Source of the DNA: Fibrella aquatilis
GTDB taxonomy: Bacteria; Bacteroidota; Bacteroidia; Cytophagales; Spirosomataceae
Length of the DNA stretch: 64,000 nt
Assembly (NCBI RefSeq): GCF_017353255.1
Contig: NZ_JAFMYU010000005.1
Coordinates: forward strand, 303,118-367,117
Direction: 5' to 3'
A program made the translations under genes and the position numbers. Numbering within the stretch: the first letter of the stretch is position 1; every line of letters starts with the position of its first letter. Positions 63,897-64,000 of this stretch are shown here, piece by piece. The notes below the pieces were generated by a model. It had not been told where the DNA came from. It made no database searches and worked only from the letters and a program-made list of their open reading frames with translations.

Positions 63897-63921
63897 AGGA
63901 ATCAGGAGCCCCCTGATTCCT
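63897..63921 (+). terminator. Rho-independent terminator after the FadB-type gene
   Basis: aggaatcagg and cctgattcct form a 10-bp stem with a 5-nt loop, followed by a run of Ts. It lies about 135 nt after the stop; the rest of 63761-64000 shows no gene. Confidence 0.75.
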
Positions 63922-63982
63922 TTTTTATTTTTATTATTCTCATACTATTTAACTACTGTAATACTAGTTCAGAATTGCTACA

Positions 63983-64000
63983 GCGTATTGCTGACGCGTG
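63983..64000. repeat. Start of another hairpin element, cut by the window edge
   Basis: The 15 nt gcgtattgctgacgc (63983-63997) are identical to the outer arm of the element at 5776. The element probably continues beyond the window. Confidence 0.5.

Noticed and set aside
63761..64000. Possible tRNA or small RNA gene after the FadB-type gene
   Set aside because: Only a terminator hairpin and the start of a repeat were found; no cloverleaf could be folded by eye.

Overview
The window looks like a chromosomal segment of a Bacteroidota species of the order Cytophagales, most likely the Spirosoma/Fibrella group. This rests on TonB-dependent receptor and FG-GAP/ASPIC proteins, DUF2911, TIGR03643, M16 and S9 secreted peptidases, -7 promoter boxes of the form TAnnTTTG, the scarcity of Shine-Dalgarno sites and the moderately high GC of the coding DNA. 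The genus is inference. No rRNA, tRNA, CRISPR array, transposase or prophage gene was seen.

Layout. 1-10.7 kb: two paralogous secreted FG-GAP/ASPIC proteins, a TonB-dependent receptor and two tandem M48 metallopeptidases. 10.8-17.1 kb: an accessory island. A forward operon (ECF-like sigma factor, two unknown proteins, a zincin-like HEIGH protein) meets tail-to-tail a reverse pair (alpha/beta hydrolase, then caspase-like protease). 17.2-21.2 kb: a barrel protein, a lipoprotein, and a LuxR-type response regulator with its TPR sensor kinase. 21.5-30.3 kb: acyl-CoA dehydrogenase, TerC, DUF2911, Uma2, an M16 peptidase, a barrel protein and a Gfo/Idh/MocA oxidoreductase. 30.5-36.3 kb: ArnT-like glycosyltransferase, hpt, a TPR protein, an Lrp regulator, TIGR03643 and a class V aminotransferase. 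36.4-41.5 kb: a MarR regulator divergent from an ABC/HlyD/FtsX-type/TolC exporter operon. 41.5-51.4 kb: a DnaA-box cluster, an ABA4-like protein, dxs, a beta-propeller-azurin fusion, csaA, a PA14 protein, a sorbosone-type dehydrogenase and a methyltransferase. 51.6-64 kb: GH20 and GH31 hydrolases, an AT-richer orphan pair (one gene apparently split by a stop), an oligopeptidase B-like peptidase, a PAP2 phosphatase, a duplicated-domain secreted protein, and a thiolase plus FadB-type protein.

The most unusual feature is a repeat system in the gaps between genes. At least a dozen spacers are filled by long, nearly perfect inverted repeats. Most arms are degenerate tandem heptamers (period 7). 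Each locus uses its own heptamer words, yet the two arms match each other. Four elements instead carry a common inner palindrome and a conserved 39-40 nt loop, and short modules are shared among otherwise different elements. Many arms begin inside or just after a stop codon. In several places the repeat DNA is translated: as the signal peptide of the TolC protein, as the C-terminus of the HlyD adaptor, and as an in-frame insertion in an FG-GAP protein.

Two further signals stand out. A 19-nt palindrome-containing site is shared by the promoters of the acyl-CoA dehydrogenase and the thiolase, which suggests a local beta-oxidation regulon. The sigma-zincin/hydrolase-caspase island looks like an uncharacterised conflict or cell-death locus.
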